A stretch of DNA of 64,000 bases from Chlorokybus atmophyticus. Taxonomy: Eukaryota; Streptophyta; Chlorokybophyceae; Chlorokybales; Chlorokybaceae. Position numbers and translations under genes: made by a program. The DNA is taken from assembly GCA_009103225.1 (NCBI GenBank), contig RHPI01003642.1:651612-715611 (forward strand). Reading direction: 5' to 3'. The notes below the pieces were generated by a model. It searched no databases. It had not been told where the DNA came from and saw nothing but the letters and a program-made list of their open reading frames with translations. This document shows, piece after piece, positions 52,953 through 64,000 of this stretch. Positions within the stretch are counted from its first letter, which is position 1. Each line of letters begins with the position of its first letter.

Positions 52953-55900
52953 TCAGAACTGTTTTCGTTTTGAGCTAACGCACATTTTATACACAAAGCC
53001 TACAAGGACTCCTGTGACTGCCAGCAGGATGATATGCCACCAATACGATGTGGGCGATGCATCCTGCAAATGATTACGGCGCATAAGAAGAATGTGCAGT
53101 GTCACCAATGCCACTTCAAACACAATGTGTAAGACTGGCCAAAAGGCAGCATGACGGAAACATACCATGTAGCAGAAGTAGGCCGTGGTAACATCTGCTG
53201 CAGCAGCGGTGAGCAGCTGCTCAACAGCGACAAGGTCATGGCGCGCCGATAGTGCATAGTACAGGGCAGCGCGCTGGTTGTTCAAGGACAGATAATATGT
53301 TGCTTGATGCAGTTTGTGCCTCAACACGTTCCAGCGCTGCACAAAGTGGTAGTGCTGAGAATGCGTCATCACTCTGCTCTCATTGCCATATCTCTGTCAC
53401 AACAGTGAAGAGTCAGCAGATAACGTACATCAGAGGGTGAGAGACACAGTGAGACAACATACAACGTACCAGACACGTACAATGGCAATCTAAACTGCCT
53501 AAAGCTATGCAGTGGCGTCATCATACCGCAAATTCGTTCAGCAGGTCCATTGCCTCCCCAGCAGTCTCGTTTAGGTAGGTGTACACAAGGTTACGATGTG
53601 CCGCATCGCGTTGTGCAAATGAGACAGAGACGATGCTTGACAACGGTCCAAATGGGGTGTTGCCCACTGACCAGAGGTAATTCTCCGAAGGACGCTGCTG
53701 CTGCGCATCCCATATGACATGACTGTAACAAAAATGCATAAGCCTTTCATGAAGCGCATGACACTGCTGCGAGCACCTGGGCAGCACACGCACAATACTC
53801 ACGTAGGGTTGACTCCCCAACCAGCTTGCAGCACTCCGGCTAGCACTTGGCGCGCAATCACTCTTGGATTGAACAAGACGACCTCATCGTTGCAGCTGCA
53901 TAAAACAAGGCCTTGTCACCGCTTAGAAACAACAACCTGTGCAGGTCCTGCATGGCTGGTAAGCAAGCAGTGTGGCAGCACCTGAAATCAACAATGGACT
54001 CCCCAGCATTGCTACGCACCACAAGTACCATGTCGTCAAAAGCTACCACCTGCGATAACGCCAATCCAACACGAACAGTTGTATACGCAGATTATCACAT
54101 TGCCTGAGGCCTGTGGCGATTACATCTCTAGTAATGGCAGAAGTGCGGCCAGACAATGGCAGACATGGCCTGCGTGTGGAGATATGTGCGCACCTGGTGG
54201 TGGCGATCTAGTAATAGAAGTTCATTGGAGGTTACATCAAAGATGTAAACAGGAAGGACGCGAGTATTTGCTTTACTGGGGTCCTTCAGACCAGCATGTT
54301 GGTTGCCCTCGGCACCAGCATCACCGGGTTTTCGTATGCCAATCTCTCCTGCGCACGCAACGAGTACGGCTTATCAGCAACTGTGCTGAATAAGAGGATC
54401 ATTTAACCATCAGAGGAATGATTGATCCCTTAACATGGTATAGTCAACATGCTGAGAGAGATCTGCGGTTGCCCAACTCTTACTTACTGGTTATGTCTCT
54501 TTGAAAGGCTTTGAGCCAATAGTGAAGCTCTAAGGCATCCAAGTAATCATGCACGACAGCGCCTCCACGCACAACATTGCTGGTATGTGCCTGCAGACAG
54601 AAGCATTGTAGACCATGAAGATGCGCTGGATAGCATGGGATTCGACTGCTTGCAACACGCGGAGGATTGAACCTTTGCCAGTGTGGCACTGACCTTCAGG
54701 GCGTGTGCGTATGCAGCAACGCAGAAGTCGCACATGCCAAAGGACGTGTGAACAGTCGTGACACGGAGTTTTTCGTCCAGTACTGCCAAGCCACTAAGCT
54801 GTCACCAAAGAATACGGATCAGTGTATCATAACAGCCCTAGCAACCAGCAGGCGCCAAGTTGAAAGTAATCCAGACCAAGCGCAGCCATCAGCACTGATT
54901 GCGACATGGCAAACTGACAGCCAACTGGCAGCTTTTGCCACAACTTGCATGCAGAGGGCGCACCGTATGCAGTCAACAATCGTCATACCAAGTTGATGGG
55001 TGCAGGACAGCCTTACCTGAGACTCTAAGATGCGTGTACTGAGACCGGCTGGTCCACTGTGTCGAGGAGAGTCTTCATCAACAGCCACGTGCACTATGCG
55101 CACTTCAGTGTCATCATAATGCCAGACTGGGTACCATGACAGCGGAGGGGAAATCAGATGCTCGCAAGCACTCCATATGAGCGTAATCAAGTCAGTCACA
55201 AGCTCCTGCGAACAAAATAACCGCTTTGTGCACGTTGTCTAACGCGGATCTGAAGTGAACAGCAGGCCTGGAATCTACCTGCTCCCTCACCTTCTGGTGC
55301 TGCGAATGGCGATATTTTGTTACGCGCGGAATATCTTGTGGCTGAACAAAACCTTTGCGAGCAGACTGGGGACCGTAGGACACAGGCCCAGCCGTCAAGT
55401 CAAGCCACGCATACCGTTGTTCCTGCACCAACAATTCAAGCTCAGTACAGCAAGCACGCCAGCGCTTTACAAAAGCCACTGAGGTACGCAGCATGCACCT
55501 TTGAGACCCACAAAGAGCCCATACAACTGTGGAGAGGTGTGCCTGACTCTTCATAGTAATAGGCATATGGCTGAGTTTGCGACTTGGGGTTTAGAAGGTA
55601 CAGTGTGTATGTTGTCCGGCTGCGACTGGGCTCCTTTGCAATCAGCTTATCCACCAGCGTGTGCGGCAGTTCGGCCAGTTTTGCACTAATGTGGCCCTCA
55701 GGAGTTTTGTAGCCTGTCTAGTTGAACATGTTATCACTCAACCACATGCACCAACCAAGACTGAAGTACTGCAGATTGTAAGTAAGATTGCAAGATGGAG
55801 TGTGCGTGTGTTGCTGCCACGCACCAGGTACCCGGCGATCTCGTTGCTAATGTAAGTCGCAAGCTGTGGCGCAGCTTCCGAAAAATGCAAAACAAGCTTG

Positions 55901-56730
55901 GGTTTCACAAGAAGATGATGCGGCTGCGTGGCAACGAAAACTAAGTGACAAACTAATGCATGCGCCCTTTTGGACAGCATAGCATGGAGCTGGGTTTGTG
56001 AGCGTCGCGATACAACTCATACCAGTGAGCCTGATGTTGGCTGCAGCAGCTAATCTGAGAAAGTGCGTACCGGAGTGTTGATGACAGAAGCCTGAACGTC
56101 TGCTTGTATGGCCTCCAGGAAGGGGTCAAAGTTTTCCTGCCATGCAGTACAGTTGTTGAAAGTAGCATTTGCCCATGCTTTCCTGCAGCTAAATTGCAGG
56201 ATTAGCGCAAGCATGACATGACTACTACTACTAGAGAATTGTCTCCAGTTACCTAGTAGTCAATTCTTCTCAGTTCCGAGCAAAGACTAGTTGCTTTGTT
56301 CGTTGGGATGCTTACAGCTTAGGGATATCCGAATGGAGATTGGCATGCACACACAAATACTCACTGGTCTCAACTCCACTTTTCCATTGCCGTCGCCATC
56401 AAAGCCAACAAGCTTGATCTCCAGCCCCACGGTGACGTCCAGCGACTCGGCCAGCTGGGCGGCTTTGGTGTGCATGTTGCTGCCGTCGTCTCTGGCCCAA
56501 GCCCGCTTGCTGCTCTGCGGGAGCAACTCAAAGCTGTCCAGCTTGGCCCTGGGATCCTTATCCAGCTGGAACAGCTCCAGCTCCACGGACGGTCCATACT
56601 CGCCCTCACGCCACTGCTCTCGGGAGGACGGGGTCAAGCCTTCAACCAGGTGCCAACGTCCGCAGCTCAACAGCAGCAACGAATACACCGCACTCAGCGC
56701 CGCCGCCCGCCTTCCCCAAGCGTGCTCCAT
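52953..56730 (-). CDS. Large secretory-pathway membrane protein, At5g58100-like
   Basis: Exons 56365-56730, about 56071-56182, 55825-55923, 55499-55717, 55234-55422, 55017-55205, 54694-54798, 54488-54590, 54194-54348, 53982-54049, 53803-53895, 53527-53722 and 52953-53393. Phase closes except between the first two, where a small exon is probably missing. Total is about 775 or more residues. An N-terminal signal peptide (LSAVYSLLLLSCG) is followed by a lumenal region with TGYKTPEGHISAKLAE, YRHSQHQKVREQ and VLPVYIFDVTSNELLLLD. Next come AGWGVNPTHVIWD and YLWSVGNTPFGPL. Near the C-terminus two hydrophobic spans (PVLHIVFEVALVTLHILLM; IILLAVTGVLVGFVY) precede a basic tail. I match this from memory to the plant At5g58100 family, reported in pollen-wall formation; its molecular function is unknown to me. 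Confidence 0.75.
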
Positions 56731-57364
56731 ACCTCACAGCTTGCTGCCATTGTCCACCAAGTGCATGCAATTTCCCGCGCAATGTGCGCGTTGGATTGCT
56801 CTACCGTTGGCGGTGGCGGCGGCGGCCGCAGCGCAGGGTGCCGTTCATTGTTGCCCTAGGCGGTTGGAGCCGTTATCTTGCACGAGGTAAGTGTGAGCGA
56901 CGGCGACTGGAGCAGTTCATCGCTGGGTGTTCTCGCTACAGCATCGCATTTGCAAAGCTGCTGTTGTCTGTGTCAATTGTGCTTGGACACGCGTTCGCCG
57001 CACTACGACGGTGTCTCAAAGTTACACTACCAGCATTCGTAGCTAACTTCGCTCTTTTATACACACACACAATCTGGCATAGTGTCGCTTTGGCATGTAC
57101 CTTGCCCAAGTGATGCTACCGGCCTGTGTATTTCCGGGTGCTATACGTGTATTCCTGAGCTGCACATTGTTTGTCACAGCAACATACGCGTAGAATGATA
57201 CCATGCCATCTGGATTTACGTCTGATGACGATTTGCGCGTATGACGAGGCAGAGAGGCAGCTCACAAGCCGTTGCGCACTTTGCGGTGCATTTGCAAGCT
57301 GTAAACATATAACAAGCTCGGTATCAACTATGAGCGGCCGACATATCTGCATGCAGGTTACCAA
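56731..57364. other. Divergent intergenic region (membrane protein / RFC3)
   Basis: About 630 bp between divergent starts, the likely shared promoter region. A GGCGGT/GGC-rich stretch at 56808-56835. No TATA box or telo-box noted. Confidence 0.45.
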
Positions 57365-59211
57365 ATGGTAGTGGACGTGGACATGACGGCTGCCGAGCCT
57401 GCGGAATCACAGCCTCCGCGGTTCAGTCGCACTGACAAGGGCAAAGCGGTTGTGGGAGTGCTGAGCGCGAAGGCGCAAGCTGCACTGGAGAATGCTCCTT
57501 GGGTGGAGAAGTATCGACCTCGGTCGCTTGGAGACGTGGCCGCCCACAGTCAGATCATTGACACGAGTAAGACTGCGCTACGCCATATCACTATGTTTTG
57601 CCATGACCGTACCCACGCAGTTCATCAGTACTCGATGAGCGATTGAGCAAGCTTGATGCAGCGCCCATCATTCTTGTTTCTGTTATGTCAGTGTGTCAGC
57701 TGACAATCATTGTCAACCAGTCGGGAAGCTCACAAGAGAGGGACGCCTACCGCACCTGCTGTTATATGGTCCACCTGGAACAGGCAAGACCTCAACAGTC
57801 TTGGCTGTCGCAAGGCAGCTATATGGCGACAAGTACCAGAACATGACGCTGGAGTTAAATGCTTCTGACGACCGTGGCATTGATGTGGTGAGGAATCAGA
57901 TACAAGACTTTGCTTCCACACGCACCATCTTCAGGTACAGTTTTGCGTCATTGTGCCGAGTGTGCATTCGCGTACTAATGGAAGGCATGCATGCAGTTCG
58001 GGGCTCAAGTTGATTATTCTTGACGAAGCAGATGCAATGACGAAGGATGCTCAATTTTCACTCAGAAGAAGTGAGTCCTGCTGAACTGGCACTACGCAGT
58101 ACACATTCATGGTTCAGCAAGTCATACATTTCTAGCACAGATATGCGCATGGTTGTCTTACACGTTGTCGTTGCGCTGACGAGCATGTCGATCGCAGTCA
58201 TTGAGAAGTACACAAGAAACACGCGCTTCTGTTTGATATGTAACTATGTGAGCAAAATCATACCTGCTTTGCAATCACGGTGTACAAGATTTCGGTTTGC
58301 ACCACTTGATCGAGTACACATTGTTGAACGCCTGCGCCATGTTATTTCAGAAGAAAGGTCAGCCACAGCACATGACCCAGTCCTTGGCATGCTGCGAGTT
58401 GCAGTGCCCTTCATTTGCAAGCTTGCTGCAACATACAGTGTGAATTTCGTTTGCAGTGTGAACATCATCGATGAAGGTTTGGAGGCCATTGTAAGGTTAT
58501 CCGGAGGTGACATGCGGCGCGCTTTGAACATTCTGCAGGTATGGGCAGTTAGCGTCTACTCATTTCGTATTGCACAGCTTGACTCTGCTTTGGTAAAAAT
58601 GTTTTCTGTTTGCAGTCCACACACATGTCAGCGCCTCAGGTGGATGAGAAAGCAGTCTATCTTTGCACAGGCAACCCACTGCCACAGGACATAGAGCAGA
58701 TCGTACACTGGCTTCTCAATGAGCCGTTCAGCGTCTCCCACAGTCGTATCCTAGTGTTCATGCGGTGAAGTAGTACTGCACAGCTCACATGTGTTGTGAT
58801 GACCACTGCAAGTGTGGTCCTTAGCTTCTCTGCAGGCATTCAAGAGCTGAAAATGCTGAAAGGCCTTGCGCTTACTGACGTCGTCCAACAACTTCAACCG
58901 TATGCCACCTGCTGCTATTCATCAAGCTTTATCCTTTGGCAGCAGTACACGTTTAACATCATGTTGATTCGCAGGTGGGTGTTCAGGTTGAGCCTGCCAG
59001 CGGATGTGCGCATCAATCTCATTGATGCTCTTTCCAACATAGAGTAAGTGGGCACCATTCTTCGTGGCAGCTGCAACTTGTTGGAACCTAACATGTTTGT
59101 TGTGGTTGCAGATACAGACTTTCAGCAGGGACATCAGAAAAACTGCAACTTGGTTCACTCATTGGCGCCTTCACACACGCCCGCATTGCCGTTGTTGCTG
59201 CAGCTGGTTGA
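57365..59211 (+). CDS. RFC3: Replication factor C subunit 3 (clamp-loader small subunit)
   Basis: Nine exons (57365-57566, 57721-57934, 57997-58070, 58198-58357, 58457-58538, 58616-58745, 58836-58899, 58975-59043, 59112-59211), phase closed, 364 residues, matching plant RFC3 (human RFC5). AAA+ motifs in order: [17 protein letters not shown] (RFC box II), [14 protein letters not shown] (Walker A), [35 protein letters not shown] (Walker B), [17 protein letters not shown] (arginine finger SRC) and [14 protein letters not shown] (sensor 2). The C-terminal collar follows, with [13 protein letters not shown] and [20 protein letters not shown]. It loads PCNA at primer-template junctions within the RFC pentamer. 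Exon 3 to 4 gives Ile where relatives have Val, a conservative change. Confidence 0.97.
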
Positions 59212-60162
59212 GCTTTAGTGGATTGGCAAGTTGCGACTTACATAAGCAATGTGGAACGTTGACCTGCACTGGCCTTGGCTACGAACAATTGGGGCAATTT
59301 GGGCAATACAAGCTGCCTGAGTGCTGTGGAAAGCTTCTTGGGTCAAGCTCGAGTGAACTTGCTTCTCCCATTTTGAGCAGTTGGCGGTTGCAGTTGTTGC
59401 GGCTCATGACTGGTTCCACCAGTGTAAAAGTCGAAAATTAATTTCACTCGTGATGAGAGTGGTTATTCAGGTGCATTTACCAACAATCCATGTTGCGATG
59501 GGTGATGAATGGGTCATTACGTGGGTTACAAAGCATTGTCTGCAACTCTCGAAGCCAGAACAGCGATTGCCATGGGTCTTCCAAAGTCATCAACTTGTCT
59601 CAGCCTGTGTAGTTATAGCTGCGCGTCAACACAAGTTGCACGCAACGGGCTGTCTTGCAGCCTTGTGTTTGGCGGGCTTATGTTGAAAACAATCATGGGC
59701 ATATCAGTGATTACAGTATTGCTTGCGACTGTCATGCACATGGTAATGTAGAGGGGCCTGGATTACCAGCAGCTGCCATTCACATCTGAAGTGTGTCGAG
59801 TCCACTTTTACTGCGATTCACACGCGCATGTTGCCTGTGGTAGTAGAGTACCCACAATTGATCGATGGTTGCAAGCAGTGCTGTCAGCAGTGTTGTCATA
59901 GCAGAGCACGGTGCCGTTGCCACAGCCGCTCACCTTACGCTGCTTGTTCATGTGCTGATGAATATGTGTGCAAGGCAAGTTGTAACACTCGCGCTTGTTC
60001 AAGCGCGAGTGTTACAGTGCTGCTGGACTACTGACAGCCATCATGGTCTTTGTAGTATACTAGCGTGCTTATTGCTGCTAACACGGCAGCATTAGTGCGA
60101 CATGCAAAGTTGTGCGCAAGTGGATACTGAAACTAATCTACGCAGAGCGACACCAATGAAGG
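59212..60162. other. Convergent intergenic region
   Basis: About 950 bp between RFC3 (+) and RPB9 (-) stops. A short inverted pair, ACACTCGCGCTTG / CAAGCGCGAGTGT (59986-60014), forms a hairpin that could lie in a 3' UTR. No gene is supported. Confidence 0.5.
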
Positions 60163-61047
60163 TTAGTCCCGCCATCTATGTCCGCAATTCGCATTACAAC
60201 ACACAAAAAATAGGGTCATTCCTTCCTCACTCCGGCTTGTAGCCTGCACGAGTCGCGTTGACAGGGTTGTCATTGTAATGGTTTTCGCCATAAAAGCATG
60301 TGAGTTTCTGTGATATCTGCCTGTGAGCCAACTTGATCAAAGATGAAAGCAGAAAAGGAGAAAGAAAGGGCATCCAAGTGATACCTGGAAAAATACTGCT
60401 TCTCGGTGCCCGCACTTGACGCACTTGACGTCTTTTGTTCTAGGCAATGTTGGATCCGCACTCACGTCTTGAAGAATCTGTGTTCGCTCGCTAACACAAA
60501 CCAAGTGTGAATGCAGTGATCAAGAGTTGCGCTGCTAACATGGGCGTCAGTTACTCAAACACTTACTCCTCAGAATGGTGGATCTCATTCCTGTACACGC
60601 AGTTGTTGTCAGCCGCCTCCTGCAGCAAGATTTGGTTAACTGCTGCTAGCATTTTATGCATGCTGCACAACATTGTTCAATGTCTTGTCTAACGCTGGCA
60701 GTGTTGCGCTGTTAAAAGCCACTTGCATGTGGCATATACAAGGTCACACGAAGCAGCTCGCAGTCAATGATGACTGTTGACACAAAGAAAATTTGTGACA
60801 AGATTCATGTAACGTGCCACTTACTATGCATGCAAACATGCTACACCTCTTACCGTATGGTCACATATCCGGCAGGCATATAATAGCACCTTGCGTTCTT
60901 TTTCTTCACGTGGGTACAACATGTTGTTACTGCAAAACCAGTAGTTTGCGATGTGTGTACACAGGGTTTGAGTATCAAACGGGAGGAAGCAAAGGGCAGG
61001 TTGAACGCAAGCACGCACCACTCGCGACAGAAGCGCATAGTACTCAT
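60163..61047 (-). CDS. RPB9: DNA-directed RNA polymerase II subunit RPB9
   Basis: Five short exons (61019-61047, 60854-60929, 60567-60619, 60385-60490, 60163-60243) close in phase to 114 residues, exactly the usual plant length. The N-terminal zinc ribbon begins [21 protein letters not shown] and ends YACRICDHT. The linker has [32 protein letters not shown]. The second, TFIIS-like zinc ribbon has [15 protein letters not shown] joined to [20 protein letters not shown] and GHRWRD. All eight zinc-binding cysteines are present. RPB9 sits at the jaw of Pol II and helps start-site choice, fidelity and transcript cleavage. The exons are too small to be found as long open frames. Confidence 0.96.
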
Positions 61048-62010
61048 GTCTACTGGCCTGCTGAAGATGACCGGAACAAAACTTCCCGCATTCAACAACG
61101 GCAAGCAGTCTGCGCGGCTTTCAACCAACCACCCACACAAAACCCTACCGACGCCCCAGCAGAACGCAAACGCAACACTCAACGTCTCTTTCAGGCAGCG
61201 GGCTAAGCTTGAAGTAATACACCGCCGCCCCGCCGTAGCCACCACTGACTTTGGCGCCAATCTGCGTTCGGCGCCTGCCGCTCTGACTGTTGCCGCGCAG
61301 AAGACGATTAAAAGCGGTTTCTAGCGGCACTATTAGCTCAAAAGTTTAGCTACCTGTTCCGCTACTACAGGTCTGGCGGTCACGCGTACCCGACGGACGT
61401 GAGTACGGTGGCATTCACGGTGCAGTCGGTGTACTGCCGCAGTACTGCGCCTGGTGGTGGACGAGGATGCCGGATGACTGCCACGTTGCAGTTGCGGTAT
61501 GTGGGCAGAGGGGCAGGCTGCATTGGCGGCTAGACCTGCCATTGTGGTGGTGAAAGGTTGTGGTGTTGTCGGAGGCGTGGCGGCTGTTGAGCGCATGGGC
61601 AATGCGGTGCGTTCTGCTTCCGGTAAAGCTTGGGGGTGTTTGTTGGTGTGAGTGTGACAGCTGGTCACGGTTGTGAGTTGCGAGTTGCACTTGGGTTGTG
61701 GGTTCTGGTGTGTGCTATGCTTGCCGTCTCCTGCCGTCTCGTTGCATGCTATGAGGGTCTTGGTGGTCAGCTATTAAGTCGACTGTTGAAGTCGGCGCTC
61801 CAGCTTGCAATGCACAATTGTGATGCGCTCCAGGTGCTTGAAGGTGATGATATCCACGCACTCACCGGCGGATGTTTCAGAATGCATGCGTGCTAGCTTA
61901 TAATTTAGAAGATGCGCTAGCATGAAACCGTGGCAAGCCAGTCGTAGGCAACCGGCAGGATTGTCTTGTGCACTGCTGTGCCAAGATAACCGATAGGCTG
62001 GTTGATTGGA
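61048..62010. other. Divergent intergenic region (RPB9 / membrane protein)
   Basis: About 960 bp between the RPB9 start (-) and the membrane-protein start (+). An AAAACCCTA near-telo-box lies at about 61138, upstream of RPB9. No other recognisable element. Confidence 0.45.
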
Positions 62011-64000
62011 ATGGGAACTGAAGTTTGTGAAGACTACACGACCGCACCTCAAGCCAGCGGCTCCGATCATGCTGATGCCATCGCAGTCACGGTGGTTTCA
62101 GACCACGGTGGCAAAGAGCACGAAGTCAAGGTTACAATACATGCAGCCAATTCCTCGGAGAACAAGGCTCCTGCAGACGCTCAATTGCGCCCTACCATCT
62201 CCAGAGCGGACAGTTGTCTTGCACCAGACGGGACGCACGAGAGCCTGCAACAGGTTTTACTACATGTTATCGTGACAATGCATGCGACCAGTTACTGCTG
62301 TCGCGTCTCAACATGTTGACTTCCTGCAGGTTATGGCGAATAAGTACAAAGATGACAGCTGTTCAGAGATTGTGCTTTTCCCACAGACAAAACTGGAATT
62401 GCTCTCTCAGCGGGAAACGGACTTGTTCTCATATTTGCTGATTGCTGGGATATTCATTGCGCTGCTCATGATGACACTGGCAGGAGTTGTGTCAAATAGC
62501 GGCAGGTAAGTATGGTAGTATGCACATGCAGTGTACGCATCCAGTGTCGTTGCGTCGGTCGGTCATGTGTCTCTTGACATTGCACCTTGTGCTTGTTCAG
62601 CCCAGGCACAGACTTAGGCGCAGTTGACATTGTGAACCTGGTCTTCCAGCTGGGCCTCTTGTTTGGTACAGCCTCAATGATCGTGCTTTACATCAGGCGC
62701 TGTTTCGGTTTGCAGCCTCGAGAGCAACGCGTGCGTCAGCAAAGGTGTGCTGGATTTTCTGTTCATGTGTCAGTGATGCCTGATGCTAAGTGAACATTCT
62801 TGCTCCCACAGATGGGTGCTGATGCTTCTAATTGGGTTTTATCTGTCATCCGACATGCTGGGCTGGTTTGAGGCGGTGATCACTCGTAAGCGATATGGAC
62901 CTGTTGCAAGATATTCAGCCCAAGTTACATCAGCAACATGCATCGCTGCATATTACTTGTACTGGATGCTGAACACCCACTGGTTCAGATTACTCACTCC
63001 AGAGCTGCCTCGCAACTTTTACTGGCCAAAGGTGGGTTGAACCGGTTCGCCATCTGTGCTGCTGGGCATTTTGCGGTGGCATGCTAAATGCAATATAACT
63101 TAACAATGTTGTTCGTGCAGGTGACTGTGTGTGTTGGTTACTACATGGTTCGCACAACACTACAGCTGACTTTTGATTTCCAAACTTTTACGGCACCTGT
63201 CACTTATGCAGTCGCAGCTGCCCGGGTGCTGGTCTGTTTCGGACCTGAAGAGCTTAGCGCAACTGATTACCAAGCATGCTATGCGGCGATAGGGCTGGCA
63301 GGACTTGACATTGTCATTGCCTTGCAAGTCGTATTGTCGATGCACAAGACGCGAAAGTTACTTCATGACTTACCCTTTTTCAAGTACCGGTACGTTGTTG
63401 ACGGTATTGTACCTCACTTGTCAGGCTTGCTCATGCCACGCATCTTACTGATGGGATGTACAACAACAGGTCCAAGATGCTCGGCTTTAGGGCTCATGTT
63501 CTGCAGATTGGCGTGCTGTGGAACTTGGTTATGGTGTTCACAGCTGTGCACGTGCTCAGTGTTCCCTCAAAGGGTTTCATAGTAAACGGGGGGCACCGCA
63601 ACTTCAATGGGAATACATTCATGTCAATTGGCATTGGGTTCGTTGCCATTGCATGGGCTTTTGTTCAGGTGAGGTGAGGGGTTTGGGTTGGGTTTTGAGA
63701 TCGTGCCTTTTGGTAGAACAGGTTGTGGGGTACATTGCTCAGCATTCAAAGCTGCTGATTGTACGCACAGGCGCACATGCATCTGCCCATGGATACCCAT
63801 CACCTCGGACTGCGCGGTTGGCTGTACACAGACCCAACATGGAGCTTGTACAATGACTTGGAGCGATTGCCAACTTACTCTTTACGGCGCAGCAGGAGCC
63901 ATAGTACACAACTGAGACCTCACTTTTCATTGGAGGATTGCGTCGAGGCTTTCAACTTGTCAGCAGTTGCTTATCGCTCCCCTAGTGCTGCATTTGAAAT
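62011..64000 (+). CDS. Multi-pass membrane protein, C-terminus beyond window
   Basis: Exons 62011-62253, 62330-62505, 62601-62744, 62812-63031, 63121-63389, 63425-63668 and 63771 to the right edge, phase closed, at least 500 residues. Residues 1-100 are hydrophilic. About seven hydrophobic spans follow: LLIAGIFIALLMMTLAGVV, LVFQLGLLFGTASMIVLYI, WVLMLLIGFYLSSDMLGW, TCIAAYYLYWMLN, APVTYAVAAARVLVCF, LDIVIALQVVL, VLWNLVMVFTAVHVL and MSIGIGFVAIAWAFVQ. The last exon is soluble (LGLRGWLYTDPTWSLYNDLE, FSLEDCVEAFNLSAVAYRS). I do not recognise the family with certainty. A multi-TM N-terminus followed by such a soluble segment could suit a membrane-anchored class-3 lipase, or a TMEM181/Wntless-type protein; the deciding part lies past 64000. 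Confidence 0.75.

Noticed and set aside
59986-60014. Inverted repeat after RFC3 as a bacterial-type terminator
   Set aside because: The window is eukaryotic nuclear DNA, where such terminators do not apply. It is noted only as a possible 3' UTR hairpin.
60227-60316. Alternative last exon for RPB9 giving a tail without the second pair of zinc cysteines
   Set aside because: An acceptor at 60244 gives an in-phase exon that restores the complete second zinc ribbon ([13 protein letters not shown]) and the normal length.

Overview
This window is nuclear DNA from a eukaryote with intron-rich genes. The introns are short to medium, nearly all GT-AG, with frequent TGCAG acceptors. Several features point to the green lineage (Viridiplantae, probably an alga). 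These are a SnRK1-type kinase with UBA and C-terminal regulatory domains, an RKP/KPC1-type SPRY-RING ubiquitin ligase, a plant-type peroxisomal monofunctional enoyl-CoA hydratase ending in SKL, organelle-type N-terminal extensions on two enzymes, and AAACCCTAA telo-boxes upstream of genes. I cannot name the species. Exon boundaries were placed by hand from splice consensus, frame continuity and remembered family similarity. Coding phase closes across every splice junction except where stated.

Layout. 0.15-4.7 kb: an EIPR1/TSSC1-like WD40 gene (+) converging on a filamin-RRM-RS splicing-factor-like gene (-). 4.7-8.5 kb: non-coding, with simple repeats. 8.5-13.7 kb: RKP/KPC1 E3 ligase (-). 14.3-15.7 kb: an unrecognised coiled-coil protein (+). 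16.1-18.9 kb: SnRK1 alpha kinase (-). 19.7-20.8 kb: a protein with an ABM-like dimeric alpha-beta barrel and an organelle-type leader (+). 20.8-24.5 kb: non-coding, with a duplicated ~330 bp relic. 24.6-26.2 kb: peroxisomal enoyl-CoA hydratase (+). 27.1-29.5 kb: adenylosuccinate synthetase (-). 29.9-31.9 kb: GRAM-domain protein (+). 33.9-36.6 kb: importin alpha (-).

38.4-51.5 kb is a nest of two Ty3/gypsy chromoviruses. An older element, with 527 bp LTRs and many stops, carries a younger one, with 339 bp LTRs and a perfect 5 bp target duplication, inserted in its gag. The older element itself sits inside one monomer of a ~370 bp tandem repeat that contains tRNA-like promoter boxes (38.3-38.4 and 51.5-52.1 kb).

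53.0-56.7 kb: a large membrane protein resembling the plant At5g58100 family (-). 57.4-59.2 kb: replication factor C subunit 3 (+). 60.2-61.0 kb: RNA polymerase II subunit RPB9 (-). 62.0 kb to the right edge: a multi-pass membrane protein that runs off the window (+).

The genes are mostly housekeeping (replication, transcription, splicing, nuclear import, purine synthesis, beta-oxidation, energy sensing) and do not form one pathway. Many neighbours are divergent pairs sharing 0.5-0.8 kb upstream regions. I found no CRISPR array, rRNA gene or convincing intact tRNA gene.
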